From the NCBI RefSeq assembly GCF_000165425.1, contig NW_001799200.1, forward strand, positions 186,178 through 250,177: a DNA stretch of 64,000 bases. Reading direction: 5' to 3'. Shown here piece after piece: positions 12,601 through 27,343 of this stretch. Positions within the stretch are counted from its first letter, which is position 1. Each line of letters starts with the position of its first letter. The notes under the pieces were generated by a model, which had not been told where the DNA came from, ran no database searches, and saw only the letters and a list, made by a program, of their open reading frames with translations. Position numbers and translations under genes: made by a program. The stretch is from Paramecium tetraurelia (lineage: Eukaryota; Ciliophora; Oligohymenophorea; Peniculida; Parameciidae).

Positions 12601-15600
12601 ACATTTATTTGGTGCATTTTTGCATGCATCAGCTCCAGTCACTTTATTGGCTGTACAAGTTGACAAGTAAGTTGAACATGCAGAATGATTCCATGGTGTA
12701 GGCTTATTTGTACATGATTTAGCTTCACAAGCATTAGCAGCAGTATTAACGCTACAATTTGTATTGTAGGATTGACAATCACTATATGTTAATCCAGTAC
12801 CTGTTACTTTAGCACAATCTGTTGCATTTATTTATATACAAGCAGCAGTTCCACTTGTATTCCAGTAACACTTAATTCCTCCAGAAGTGCTTACACAATT
12901 TGTAGATGAACCAGTGTAATCAGAGCATTTTGTTTTCACTTCAACGCAAGAAGAAGCATCACTATTTTTCACGCAAGAAGCATTGAATGCTTTACATATT
13001 GCATCAGAAGTATTAGTATTTGATAATTATGCTTTCAATAGTTTGGGACAATCAGAGCTGGCAGTTGAAATTTATATACAAGAAGCAGTACCTCCTCCAC
13101 TTGGGGTATACCAATAACATTTAGCTCCACCTGAAGTTTTTGTGCAAGATTTTTATACATAATCAGAACAATTTGTTTTCTTTTCAAAACATGCAGATCC
13201 ATCTGATAAAGCATAGCAGCTTGAATTATATGATTAGCATTTATCATCTGTAAGGGCGCTACCTGCATCAGTTACTTTGGCACAATCACTACCAGCTGCT
13301 ATAGCTACACAACTAGCTGCATTTGCTCCGGCAGCACCATCAGAATCATACCACAAACATGTTCCATCGGAACCCTTTACACAATCAGCTCCAGCAGCAG
13401 CAACATAAGAGCTACAAGTTCCAATCGTTAAACAAGCAGATCCATCTGCTTTAACTGAGCATGATGTACTAAAGTCTTAACATATTTCATATGTTAATTT
13501 ATCGGAGCCATTTTTAACAATTTTAGTACAATCTAATGTTGCATCAATGTCGGCACAATCAGTACCGCTAATCTTACACAATCCAGCGGTTGATTTTCTA
13601 CAGCTTGCAAGTGCACTTGTATAACCTGAACAAGCAGCTTTTTTATCAATACAAGCAGTACCAGCAAGGTTGACAGAACAAGTTGAATTAACAGCTTAGC
13701 ATTAAGCAAAGGTCAAATTAGTTCCAGTTTTTTAAATACAAACAGTAGATTTTAATACACAATTAGTACCGTCCCAAAAACATTCTCCTGCTGTAGAGTA
13801 TGAGCATGCATTTTAATCTGTTCCTGTACATGTTGCTGGTTTTGTCATACAAGCTTTTGTAGAAGCACTATTAATAGTACAACTTGAATCTAAAGATTTG
13901 CAATGATCCTCAGTGGAAACAGCTGTGCCAGATGCTGTTCCTTCAACCTTTGTATAGTCTGCACAAATTTTATTTTGACAAGCAGTTGTAGAATTAGCCT
14001 TGCAAGTATTTTTAGCAGCTTCACAATTGGCATCACTATATGATGCCAAAACAATTTAAGCACAAGTCAAGGTACTAAAAGTCACACATGTATCATTTCC
14101 ATTCCAATAGCATGAACCGCCAGCAGAATTAAGAACACATTAAGGTTTAGAAGTATAATCACTACAATTAGCTTTTCTGGGTATGCAACCTTTATTGTCT
14201 ACTCTTTCGATAACAGTACAAGTACTAACATAATCATTACATTTTTTATGTGTATTATATGAACCATCGTCTGTGGCATCAGAACATGTAGCTTCCCTAC
14301 ATGCAGCCTTATCCCAAATACATTTTTTTCCAGATTTAGTGCTCTTACATTAATTCTATTCATATTATCCACAACTTTCCAATTTAGTCATACATGCAGT
14401 TGGAGTGCTACCTTTAGCTACTGTACATGCTGAACTCATTCCTGAAACGCCCTCACAAGCAACATGAGTAGTTAACTTAATTTTTTCACATACTAGGTCA
14501 ACACAAGTATTATCTGAGTTCAAATAACATGATTTATCAGTGGCTGTTTTTTCAGAGCAATTATATTAATTATAATCAGCACATTGAGAAGCTTTGTTTC
14601 GGCATCCACTATTTGAATTATTAACAACACAACCATCAAAATAAGCCCTACAATTTGAATTAGTAAATGATGTGAGATATCCACCAGTACTGGGTGAGGT
14701 AATTGTATTATCTGATGCAGTGTCGCAACTTCTTGGCTAACATTTCTTAGAAGGACTAAAGACACATTTAAATCCTACTGATGAATAACAGTTGTCCTCA
14801 ATTTAACGTGATGTGCAAGCAAAAGTAGTAGGATCAATACATCCATTTGCAGTATTGTTTACTAAACAATTATTTTTATAGCTGCCACATGCAGTATTAT
14901 CGGTAGTTGTTGATGGTGCTGTGGAACATGATTTATCTTGACATTTACCACCAGACCATGCACAATCTCCGTTTAATGAATTGGAAACACAACCCTCCTA
15001 TGTTTTGATAGCACCACAACTTGGTGGGATTGGCATACATCCTTTTCCAGTATTGTCAAGTGTACAAGATGGCATATGTGATTAGCATCCAGAATATGTA
15101 GTTATAGATTATGATGCTAAACGGCATTCTTATTTATAACAAGAGCTCTTATATTTGCATTTTGAACCACTTTTATCAACTTTACAATCTCCTGATTCTA
15201 CAATGTTTTCGCAAATCATATCAATACAAGCATTCTTTTAAGAATTAACTGTACAAGATGACAAATATCCATTGCATTTTTCATGTGATGTCTTAGAATC
15301 AGCTGGTGCATTTGCACAAGTCTTATCAAGACACTTACTCAAATCTTTATCCCAAACGCAATCTTTACTAGATTAATCCTTGAGACACACTTCTTAAACA
15401 TCAATTCTATCACAGGTTGTAAGATTTTAACAACCACCTCCTTTTTTAGGTATACAATTAGGCCAATAACTGCTACAATCAGTAAGTGAAACCAAGGTAG
15501 ATGGTGCATTATCACATGATCTGATTCTACATCCCTTTGAAGTAGCATTTACTGTACAGGTGGGGAGATATAAGGTACATGCTTCATGAGTTGTATTTGT

Positions 15601-16674
15601 AGTAGGGGCATTGTCACATATTTTATCTTTACATAATGTTCCATTAACTACACAAGGTGAATTATTTTTATCCTTCTCACATGCAACTACATCAAGGGAA
15701 CTGCAAGTACCATTTTCTTTACAACCTCCATCTTTCTTTGTAACACATCCTGGGATAAAGCCATTACATAAGGAGTTCGTATTCTTTGAAGGTGGGGCAG
15801 AATCACATTTATAATCCCTGCATGAACCTTCAACCCAAATACATTATTAACCAGAACTATTAATTTTACAACCCTCTTATAGCTTTGCATCACTACAAAT
15901 TGTTATTTATCTACATCCAGCTCCATTTGTAGTACAACTGGGATCATAATCTGTAAAACATTGTTCATGTCTTGTGTTGGAAGTGGGAGCTTAATCACAA
16001 GTCTTATTCACACATGCATTTCCATTCCAATAGCATTTCTATTTTGCCTACTGATCTCCATATTTGCATTGTGGTTGTCCATCTTATGAAGCACAAGATG
16101 TAGCACTATCCTAACATCCAGTTCCACTCTTTGCAACAGTACATTTGACATTCTTAGCTCTACATTGTTCATCAGTTGTTAGGGTTTTTGGATATTGTTC
16201 ACACAATGTAGCATCAATACATGCATTATCCTTCCAGAAACAATCTTTTTTATCAGAATTCACTACACATGAGACCTAATTCAAATATGATTTGCATTCT
16301 GCAATCTCTACACAATGAACTCCATCTGTAATACATCTGTTAGATATAGCTTTGCAATCATCATCTGTAGTCTTTTTAAATGCTGTGCATCCTGTAAAAT
16401 GGGTGCATTTATCAGTATTCCATAAGCATCCAAAGGTCTTTACACAATCAGCTTGTGCGAAGTTTTAACAATAGGATGCATAAGTTGTTGTTACGGGAGG
16501 AGTAACAGTGCCTTTTGAGCACGTATTTTTAGTTTCATCCCATGAACAGCCAAGTGAAGTTCTCTTTGTGCAATCTGTCTTTGATAGTAATTGTGTACAT
16601 GAACATTCAGTTATTGATGTTGTTACACTTAATGATATTCCTATCAGAAGCCAAAGGCATAAAATTTATTTCAT
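9622..16674 (-). CDS. cysteine-rich surface (immobilisation) antigen, PSA-repeat family
   Basis: A single uninterrupted frame of exactly 2351 codons (2350 residues), using TAA/TAG as Gln and ending in TGA at 9622-9624. The N-terminus has a signal peptide: MKQ, a Leu/Ile/Gly-rich core and a small-residue cleavage region by about residue 20. The mature protein is a long series of modules with regularly spaced cysteines and many Thr/Ser/Ala, often in the form C..DG..C.W or CTW...C. This is the layout of Paramecium surface antigens that coat the cell and cilia. The C-terminus is a hydrophobic stretch after a Thr/Asn-rich region, as expected for a GPI-anchor signal. Length is slightly below the roughly 2700 residues known for classic serotype antigens. 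GC content is visibly higher than in the flanks. Central modules around 12840-13400 are locally duplicated. Such genes are known to be expressed one at a time; which serotype this is cannot be told. Confidence 0.93.
12838..13320 (-). repeat. duplicated cysteine modules inside the surface antigen
   Basis: Two segments about 240 bp apart (starting near 12838 and 13079 on the plus strand) share the same order of blocks. Each has an acaag.agcagt block, a block encoding a tryptophan next to a tyrosine, a conserved aatcagagca/aatcagaaca block followed by tttgttttc, and then further Cys codons. This corresponds to a repeat of about 80 residues with conserved Cys spacing. A third, weaker copy continues towards 13320. 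Central tandem repeats are a known feature of several Paramecium surface antigens. Here the copies are diverged, not identical. Confidence 0.6.
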
Positions 16675-17591
16675 TTAAAGTATTATTTAAAAAGTACGTG
16701 CTAATTGTGAATTTATATAAATTATTTGATTAATATATTTTTTGGTTTATCTTACGTTTGTTTTATTTTTAAAATTAATTATCAACATTTAATCTGTTTT
16801 TAAATTACATTATTAATAAAAATATTAATATTATAAATTTCTACGATATAAGAATTCTACTCCTCATCAGACGTTGCCCAAAGAAATAACTTTAATGTTT
16901 AGAACGATCACACCTATTTACAAACATTTTTTAAATTCTACGTATCCTTTAACAACGCAATTTTCTCACCATCATATGAATCTACTTCTTCTTTCAATCC
17001 CTCGACACTCTTAATATGCAGGTACAATCGAAATACTGTTTAAGTATATGAAAATCGAGAAATGCCACTTTTAAAAATAGAAAAAAAGGGGATTTTTTCA
17101 TTGTTATAACATATATCTTATAATTAAACAAGAGTAAGAAATTTTCTCATTACACTTTGTTATCATTCTTCTAATTGTGGGCTCCTTATCTCTAATCTCT
17201 ATTGATTGATGAATAGAATATAATTTCAATATATATTTCCATTAAACCATTTTTAGAATATATCAATTAAGTCTATCTGCTCTTTTCCTCAAAAAATAAG
17301 AATTTATTAGAGATTCAAAAGAAGTCAAAACATTCTAAAGTCTACCATAAAGAAAAAACAACAAACTATCTAGGGAATAAAATATAGAATCCCAGAAAAT
17401 ATATTTAAAGTTGGATATAAAGAAGGTGCTACTAAATGAGATAATTCTTTTCATAATATATAGTATTTTAAATACGGTTACCATTTGAATTTCATTAACA
17501 TATTTTTATGTAAAAATAAATTATGGAATTCTATAAAATTTATTTATAAAATATTATAATACTTATTAATAATTAAAGTAATAAATATAAA
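16675..17591. other. upstream region of the surface antigen gene
   Basis: About 920 bp separating the antigen start (16674) from the stop of the next minus-strand gene (17592). No convincing coding frame is present. The sequence is AT-rich and should contain the antigen promoter, which in Paramecium is known to lie close to the start codon. I cannot point to a specific control element from sequence alone. Confidence 0.5.
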
Positions 17592-18314
17592 TCAGTTATC
17601 AGTGGAATAATTTCCCCGAATTAAAATAGACTTAAAAGGCGCGAAATATTTATTAGATCCAACTGGCGTAACCGAATTCAATTATTCTTTAGTTTATTGA
17701 TTCTTCGTTGAGGTATTTAGTTCTTTTGATAATTCTCTTCTACTATTTTTTATTTTTCTCTATAAATTTTTAACTGCTTAATTATTGATTATCAATTTTG
17801 AAGTATTTTTTGTTAGATTTACTTTAGTAGTTTATCTTTAATTTTTTTCTTCATATTTCATAGCAGCTTAATAATACTTCTCCATTAAAATCAAAGAAAT
17901 ATTATTTTGAGATTCAATCTTGCTACTTAATGCTTGTTCCCTAGATACTCTAACAATAGGAATATCTATCAATTTGGGTTCATGTCCACTTTGCTTTCTC
18001 TTAATTGATTCCAATATTTGCTTAGAAACTCTATTTTATGAGCTCATGATCTATTCCTTATTTTCCTTATTTGATATTCTATATTAAGAATATGAGGATG
18101 GTTATGTAACTTTAGAATTATTCTAGTATTATTGAGATTTGTTTCGTTATTTATCTGGAGTTTTCTTCTTCTGTTATTAACCCATATATGGAATCTTGTC
18201 TAATTCAAATATTTTCATCTTTTCCTTTAAAATTTCTTATGCCTTGCTTCCAAAAAATTCCTCATCATCTGTCTTACATATTGCAAAGCTTGAATGAATG
18301 ATTTAATTGTGCAT
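17592..18314 (-). CDS. unrecognised basic, low-complexity protein (240 residues)
   Basis: One open frame of exactly 241 codons from ATG 18314 to TGA 17592-17594, with no intron. The product starts MHNQ, has an acidic DDEEF patch near residue 19, then Lys/Gln/Ser/Asn-rich sequence with a coiled-coil tendency, and ends with an aromatic/basic tail. No domain was recognised. It begins only 39 bp beyond the stop of the upstream gene on the same strand. A single fused gene would need an intron of more than 50 nt, much longer than any other in this window, so two genes are preferred. The disorder-prone composition would fit a nuclear or cytoskeletal accessory protein, but that is a guess. Confidence 0.6.
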
Positions 18315-18353
18315 AAAATAAATAATTATAATTAATATACAAAGTTGTTTTAC

Positions 18354-19765
18354 TCATAAGATTTTCTTAATTGTTCTTTCCAACGATTCTGTATTCTTCC
18401 CATGAGTTTACAATAAATTTATTAATTTTTAGAGGGATCTCCTCATTCTATCAGTCGATTGAGGCTCATTCTTAGCAAATTATTAATTCATTTTTTAAAA
18501 TTGCTCTCTGAGTATCATTTCCTATGATCAAATCAATATCATACCGATTCAATATTACTAACTATGTGTTATGTCTGATCCAAAGGCAACAAAGTTAGCA
18601 ATTAAAAGTAACTGCCAAGTTCCAAGTCTGAGATTTCCTTAATATTTATAAAAGAGATGAGGTTGAGCAAATGCTCCTTGGATACTACGTAATTCCATTT
18701 TAAATGCATTTCAAATAAGATTATAATCATGATCTTTGTAGAAAATTATTGAATCTAAACTCTCTATTATATAACTTATAAAATTTCTCCTGCCATTAAT
18801 TATTAATAATCTGTAAGTTGGGTTAAATTAAATACGAATGATTATAAGGCTAGATCTGGAAATGAAGAAACCCCTGTCTTCTAAATTCGATTTAGCAAAG
18901 ATGATATAATTACATTTATTTCTTATTTCATAAATTAATCTTTTAGTTTTAAAAGGGCAGTAATTAAAATTGTAGTTTCTTTGGGTGTCATATTATTGAA
19001 ATCTTAACCTTCAGCAAAATTACATATTAATATTTTGTAGTAGGTTTTATAGAATTCAACAAATTAACCTATATATGTTGCTTCTTGTTCTAATTTAAAG
19101 TAAAATAATCCTTTGATGAGGAATGAAATTTAAGAAAACATGCAACCAGATATTTTATATTCTGGTTTATAATTAGCAATAGCATATTTTATCAAATCCT
19201 ACCACTATTTTATGAATGCTTCATTTTTAGTTAGATTGCTATACCTTAAAAGGGCTTAACCAAAAATAAAAAGTAATTACACTTAAATTGTAAAATTATA
19301 TTATGTAAATTCTTAAATTGTAAACTAATTAATAAAGACTTCCATAAGTTATTCATTAATAAACCCTAATTAACATGCTTGATTAATTATTGAGATGATG
19401 TCCTCATTAAAGTTGTGTAATTAATTTAGCACTATTTATGTCAAACATTATTTATTGGTTCTTGACAAAAACAAATTATTTTAGTAGATTTTCTCTAATA
19501 GTATTTATAACTCGCTGATTTCAATATCATTTACATTCAAATATGAAGCCAAGGATGTGTTAAATTGAATACTATTTGATTAATATATGTCATCAATTAA
19601 ATATTAAAATTTGCTAATGGTAATTTTTGGACATTCAAATTCGCTCATTTCATAGTTGGCAAAAAAGTGCTCTAATTTACTATATTGATATCTGGTTTAA
19701 TTTTTTGTTATCATTTTCAGCATTTGAAATGCAGTTCTGGTCAAAGATGCTCCTTTATTAATCAT
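18354..19765 (-). CDS. unrecognised helical protein, possibly mitochondrial (462 residues)
   Basis: ATG at 19765, one 23 nt intron at 18522-18544, TGA at 18354-18356; the exons sum to exactly 463 codons. The N-terminus (MINKGASLTRTAF...) has basic and hydroxylated residues without acids, as in a mitochondrial presequence. The rest is Leu/Ile-rich amphipathic helix throughout, resembling helical-repeat proteins, but I could not assign a family. An upstream ATG near 19863 is out of frame. It is divergent from the SURF2-like gene (118 bp between starts), which suggests a shared bidirectional promoter. Its downstream neighbour follows after 39 bp. Confidence 0.7.
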
Positions 19766-19883
19766 CAATAATTTAATTAACCAGAATTAAACTCAATAAC
19801 AATAAATATTCAAAGAATTTTATAAATATAATTTAATTACCTCGTATGCACATTGTTCTCATATATAATTATTATTTTAATTT

Positions 19884-20626
19884 ATGAATAAAAATAAAGA
19901 ATCTGGAAAGCAAACTTAAAATAACAAAGCAAATGATTCTAATTCAAATAAAAACAAAGAATTATAAAAGCTTGTTTAAAATAATAAGCATTTTGAATTT
20001 TTATCAAGTGGAAAAATTAAATGCATTCTAACACATCATGAAATCCTCCCAACTTTACAAGAATTCACCAATTATTTAAATGGTCGAAGCTATAAAAACG
20101 CATTAGAAAATGAGATTGAATTTACTTAATTTGAACCATACATTGTCTAGCATAAAACTGATAAGTAATTTAATTAATTAAAATATAGAAATAAACTATT
20201 TTGTAATTTAACCAGATAAAATATTAGTAAAAAGAAATCTGTTGTTCTCAAACACGTAAATGGAAAGAGATACAAATATTATTTATCCAGTAATTCTATT
20301 TAGTCTATATATTCTTAGAGTACCTAGAGGAATAAGCCAAAGAAGAACAAGAAAATTAATAAGACAATTAAGAAGAGGAAGTCTAAAATGAATTGGAAGA
20401 ATTGAATAACTTAGTAAATGAGGAAGAACAGGAACACTAACCAAAAAAATAAAAAAGTGGTATTCTAAAAGGAGGAAAGAAAATTAATAAAAAGAAGGTG
20501 AAACCTCAATAAGAAGAATAAATAGAAATTGAATAAACAGTATAAAATAAATCAAAAGTATAATAAAAAGATGGTAAATAAGTGAAAAAGTTAAAAAATA
20601 AATAATAAAAAGGATAAGTGGAATGA
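19884..20626 (+). CDS. SURF2-family protein
   Basis: ATG 19884, one intron at 20290-20318 (29 nt), TGA 20624-20626; exons give exactly 238 codons (237 residues). After a Gln/Asn/Lys-rich N-terminus, residues about 40-140 match the surfeit locus protein 2 pattern: a GKIKC.LT.HE.L opening, then FEPYIV.H, then KLFC.LT...I.K, and VLKHVNGKRY close to the family's HV..H..GKRY signature. The C-terminal half is acidic then strongly basic (KKVK-type), also typical of SURF2. The family is conserved across eukaryotes and probably nucleolar, but its biochemical role is poorly defined. It is convergent with the DDX49-like helicase gene, whose stop lies 55 bp away. Confidence 0.85.
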
Positions 20627-20680
20627 AATACGATGACTTTATTATGTATAATATCAATGTAATCTAAAAACAATATTAAA

Positions 20681-22058
<1,378 letters not shown>

Positions 22059-22617
22059 TTTTTATTATTATAATTTTAATGATTAATTCATTGTATTATT
22101 ATTCTAACACCTAATTCTAATTGATATGATTAATGTTATTTTGATCAAGTATATGAGAATGCATGATCTTGACTTTGATTATTGTATAAATAGTAAATTT
22201 GGATGAATTTAATGTATTTATTCATTTATATCTTACTTGAAGAGATGAAGAAAGTATCTTAATTGGACATATCATGAAAGTAGTCATAACAACTGATAAT
22301 AGTAATAGATGTAGCAAAATAAAAAATAAGTAACGAATAGGCTGGTTAAGTAATGCAATTGAAAGAAAATCTAAATTTTTGATAAAATATTATCTATTGG
22401 TAGTGATATAATGACAAGGGTAATAGGATAATATAAAACGAAGATTTCCTTAGTTTAGTAAAATTGAAATTAATATTTACTATTGTCCATATAATTTGCT
22501 TAAATCATGATATTTTGAATACAAAAAATATATCATATGAATTAATCAAAATTCAAATTTATAATTATTTGCGTATATAAATTACTTTACATATATTATA
22601 AATAGTTAATTATAAAA
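22059..22617. other. intergenic region between divergent genes
   Basis: About 560 bp between the starts of the helicase (minus) and the MYND/Aurora-like kinase (plus). It has no coding pattern and should hold both promoters. AT-rich, no recognisable motif. Confidence 0.5.
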
Positions 22618-24139
<1,522 letters not shown>

Positions 24140-24193
24140 TTAATTTAAATACTTTATTTTATTTTAGTTTAGATAATTTAAAGTAACTAGAAA

Positions 24194-25468
24194 ATGAGCA
24201 AAGTATATGAACTTTATATTCACTTACTTGTGAAACAACAACACAGTCCTATGATTTCAACAATATCTAAGTACGAACCATCTGGTTTCAAGGATGACAA
24301 CAACCCATTGTGTATGGCTAACAAATTTAGAGTGATGAGATATAGATCAGAAAAATTACTATTACCAGATAACATTCTCCAACATTACATTAACTTATTT
24401 AGACATAATAGATAGTTGTTTATACTATTTTTAAGATAATTAACATCCCCAGTTTAAGAACATGAATTATCGGATTAATAATAGATAGAGAATATTATAT
24501 AATAAATTGAATTGGATAGTATTCTAATAGAATAGATGAATTTATGGTCTAATATCTTTCAACTCACTTAATAATAACTTCAATCCTTTTTCTTATGTCA
24601 AAATATGAGTGATTATTTGAATTTCCTTAAAGAGTTCTTATCAGACCAATTGCAAAGGTTTTAGAATATTGACTTATCTCAAATCAATTTAGATGATGAC
24701 TATTAAAAAAATGAATAAACTCAAATCATCTACGTAAATGAAATGTATGAGAATCACTACAAACCAAGTAGTAAAAAGAAACTTGTCTCATTTACTCATA
24801 AGAATGAATTGAGCGAATCTGATTAAAATTCAATTATCAAAATTATCCAAAAAAAGAAGTTAGCTTCTATTAGAGATATATATAATGCCATTATTACATA
24901 ATTTGATCTTTAGCCTAAAATCCAATACACTGAATAAAATGGATAATGGATATGCTAAATTGAGATTAAGTAAATTTAATCAAAGTAAACTTCTTAGAAT
25001 AAAAGTTTATCATTAATATGCTCATAAATCCACGTAATTAAATAATTATGTCCAGTCATATTTGATTATATATTAGAAAATTCTAATCAAGATATCGATT
25101 AAATCAAAAACAACAAAGGTAACTTAAATCTCGCTTTACCCACTTCTAAAAATCATAAGTTAATACCTTAAGAGGATTATTTGAAACAATTACCATATAA
25201 TTATGAATTAATTGAGAATTATATTGAGCATAAAAACAGTAATGAAACATGTGCAATTAGAAAATTATAGAATGAAGTAACCAACTATTTAATCTAAAAA
25301 TATAATAAATTTTCTATTAACAAATAGTTATTAAGTGTAGCTTCAACTTATGAATTGACTATGACTTTCGTGGAGAATGGACAACTGAAATAAATTCAAA
25401 AGTAAAATTTATTAAAATATCAATTAGAACTTTTACCACAAAATTAAGATTTTGCAATGCAAGATTGA
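24194..25468 (+). CDS. unrecognised 424-residue protein
   Basis: One open frame of exactly 425 codons without introns, from ATG 24194 to TGA 25466-25468. It starts 54 bp after the kinase stop on the same strand. The product begins with a compact segment (residues 1-75) rich in Leu, Tyr, His and Arg, followed by Gln-rich helices, a middle with a KKKLASI segment, and a C-terminal mixed part. No catalytic motif, signal peptide or membrane segment is seen. I do not recognise the family. The frame has no TGA over 1.27 kb, well beyond chance for this composition, so the gene is probably real. Confidence 0.75.
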
Positions 25469-25777
25469 TAGGTTAGTAATATATAATAAATGTGATTGGA
25501 AACTTGATATTTGGAGAAGAAAGATCAAGACAATTTGATAATATTAATTAATTTTTGTTATAAATCTAATGATGTTTATATATCAATGATATATCGAAAT
25601 CTACATATCAGAACAAACCCAAAAGCATTAAGAATAAAAATATTCTACATATTAAAGTAAGACTTAAGTAAAGGAATAAATCAACAAAATTAAAAGTAAA
25701 TTTAAAGCCAATTTATTTTAAGACTATAAACAACAACAAATTGTAAAATTGTAGACAAATATAAATATATGTATGTA
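25469..25777. other. intergenic gap between convergent genes
   Basis: About 310 bp between two gene ends, AT-rich, with no coding pattern. It must contain both 3' ends. Confidence 0.5.
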
Positions 25778-26683
25778 TCAAAATTTCTTTACTTATTTGG
25801 CTTTAATTGAAGCAACGTGCAAAGTTACAGATTTCTTGTTGCTATTATCTTATAATCTAGATTTTGGTCGAGAGTACAGAGTTGCTAATTCCTAAATTTT
25901 CTCGAGAGATGAATATTGTTTTTCTTCAATTGACTATTTGGAACTTGATGAATATATGCTATTAGTTACTTTGTTTAAAAATCTTAGTATTCAGTAATCA
26001 ATCTATTCTTTCGAGTATTAGATTTAACAGAGATATGTTATTTTTATTAATTGAGATTCATGAAATTGTTGTGGAATGTATTTGATCTGGATTTAGAATC
26101 GTATTGAATGGTCTATTTCTATTGATCTAAAATAATTTTATCGATAATTGATTGAGTTTTTTGTTACAATTACTGATTCTTCTAATATTTGGCATCTTCG
26201 AGATCTTTCTTCATCTATGTAATCTCCTTTTAGTAACTCTAAGAATATAGAAATAAGAGATCATACCAAGATTTAAGCTTTATAATCTTTTTCTATTACC
26301 AGTTGTTATTCATAGAGTTCTTGGATGTTTTCGCAATGAATTTTCAATCTCTATTCTGTCTATAGTTATTTTAATTATTAATACTCTGATATGAGATCTG
26401 CACTCTCCTTCATACTTTTATAACTATTATTCTAATTAGGCATATTGGCAGTTTATTTCTTATAGAATTCTAGAGAGAAATATTTATACTAATACCCGAA
26501 TAATTCATCAAGGACTGATATGATAATTTGAATACCCTTTAAGGCATTGTTTGGTTATTAGATTGTTAATGTTGATTGTCCTAATTCTTGTAAGTATTAT
26601 GTAAGTTTGGGAAAATAGTTAGTAATCTATAGAAATAATAGTAAAAGGATTACTTCTTATTAGATCTGATCTTGTAAGTTCAT
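25778..26683 (-). CDS. coiled-coil protein (about 275 residues)
   Basis: ATG 26683, TGA 25778-25780. Introns at 26239-26266 and 25944-25969 are required for the frame. A third at 26627-26653 (27 nt, typical GTAAT...CTATAG ends) is likely, because leaving it in would add a hydrophobic stretch out of character. The product is Gln/Lys/Glu-rich with heptad-like helices from about residue 60 to 160, followed by a Ser/Asn-rich tail ending KQVKKF. No family assigned. It starts 41 bp after the stop of the NDUFA5 gene on the same strand. Confidence 0.72.
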
Positions 26684-26724
26684 GAAGATAATATTTATTA
26701 TTATTGTTATTATTATTGTGAATA

Positions 26725-27321
26725 TCAATTTCCAATAAATTTAGTTTATTCTCTGGCTGGTCTTTCGTTTCTTTAGTGCTTCAAAGCAGGGTGTCGTTAT
26801 CTAAGCAATTCAAAGGTGCTGTCATCTTGAGTCTTCTCCCAAGGTTTGTAATATCTAGAAAATGATAAAAAGTTAGTATACTTCATTTGGTCAACCAAGT
26901 CAACTTCCTTGGCAAGTGATTAGATGAGGAATTCTATTTACTCAAACCCGAATTCCTCCTCAAGTTATCTGATATCCTCGATTTCATCTGTAATTCGCAT
27001 AATATATTTTAGTTTCTCCTCAGTGTATATTCTGTAAAGAACACCTTCAGGAATTTCTGCCTTTAATTTATCAAGTATTGTGTAGCATAATTTCATGATC
27101 TTAGCTCTTGGCATGGGCTCAACATCAAGGAAACTGTATCCAGTAGTTAATTTGATTTTTGATGATGGTACTTCGTATTTCTTGGCTTCATATGGTCTTA
27201 AATAAACAGGGATAGGATTTGATTAAGATGCTGATGTTTGAGTACCAGAAGCTACATTGGATGATCCAAGTGTTGATGCAAACCTGAATCTGGGGACTAA
27301 TCTATAGAGTGTTTGAATCAT
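26725..27321 (-). CDS. NDUFA5: NADH dehydrogenase (complex I) subunit NDUFA5-like
   Basis: Intronless frame of exactly 199 codons, ATG 27321 to TGA 26725-26727. Residues 1-30 look like a mitochondrial targeting peptide (MIQTLYRLVPRFRFAS). The core, about residues 75-165, follows the NDUFA5/B13 family: LCYTILDKLKAEIPEG-(A/V)-LYR.YTEEKL, two further helices with QLEEEFG.EQIEFLI and a conserved closing W in YKPWEK. NDUFA5 is an accessory subunit of the peripheral arm of respiratory complex I on the matrix side of the inner membrane. The protein is longer than the mammalian one (about 116 residues), with extra N-terminal and C-terminal parts as usual in ciliates. Its start lies 22 bp from the start of the divergent Sec24 relic. 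Confidence 0.88.
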
Positions 27322-27343
27322 TTATATTTAATAAATAATAATA

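Noticed and set aside
17592-19765. Single gene spanning both unknown minus-strand genes
   Set aside because: Would need an intron over 50 nt at about 18300-18356, while all others here are 20-32 nt; both halves are open and separately divisible by three.
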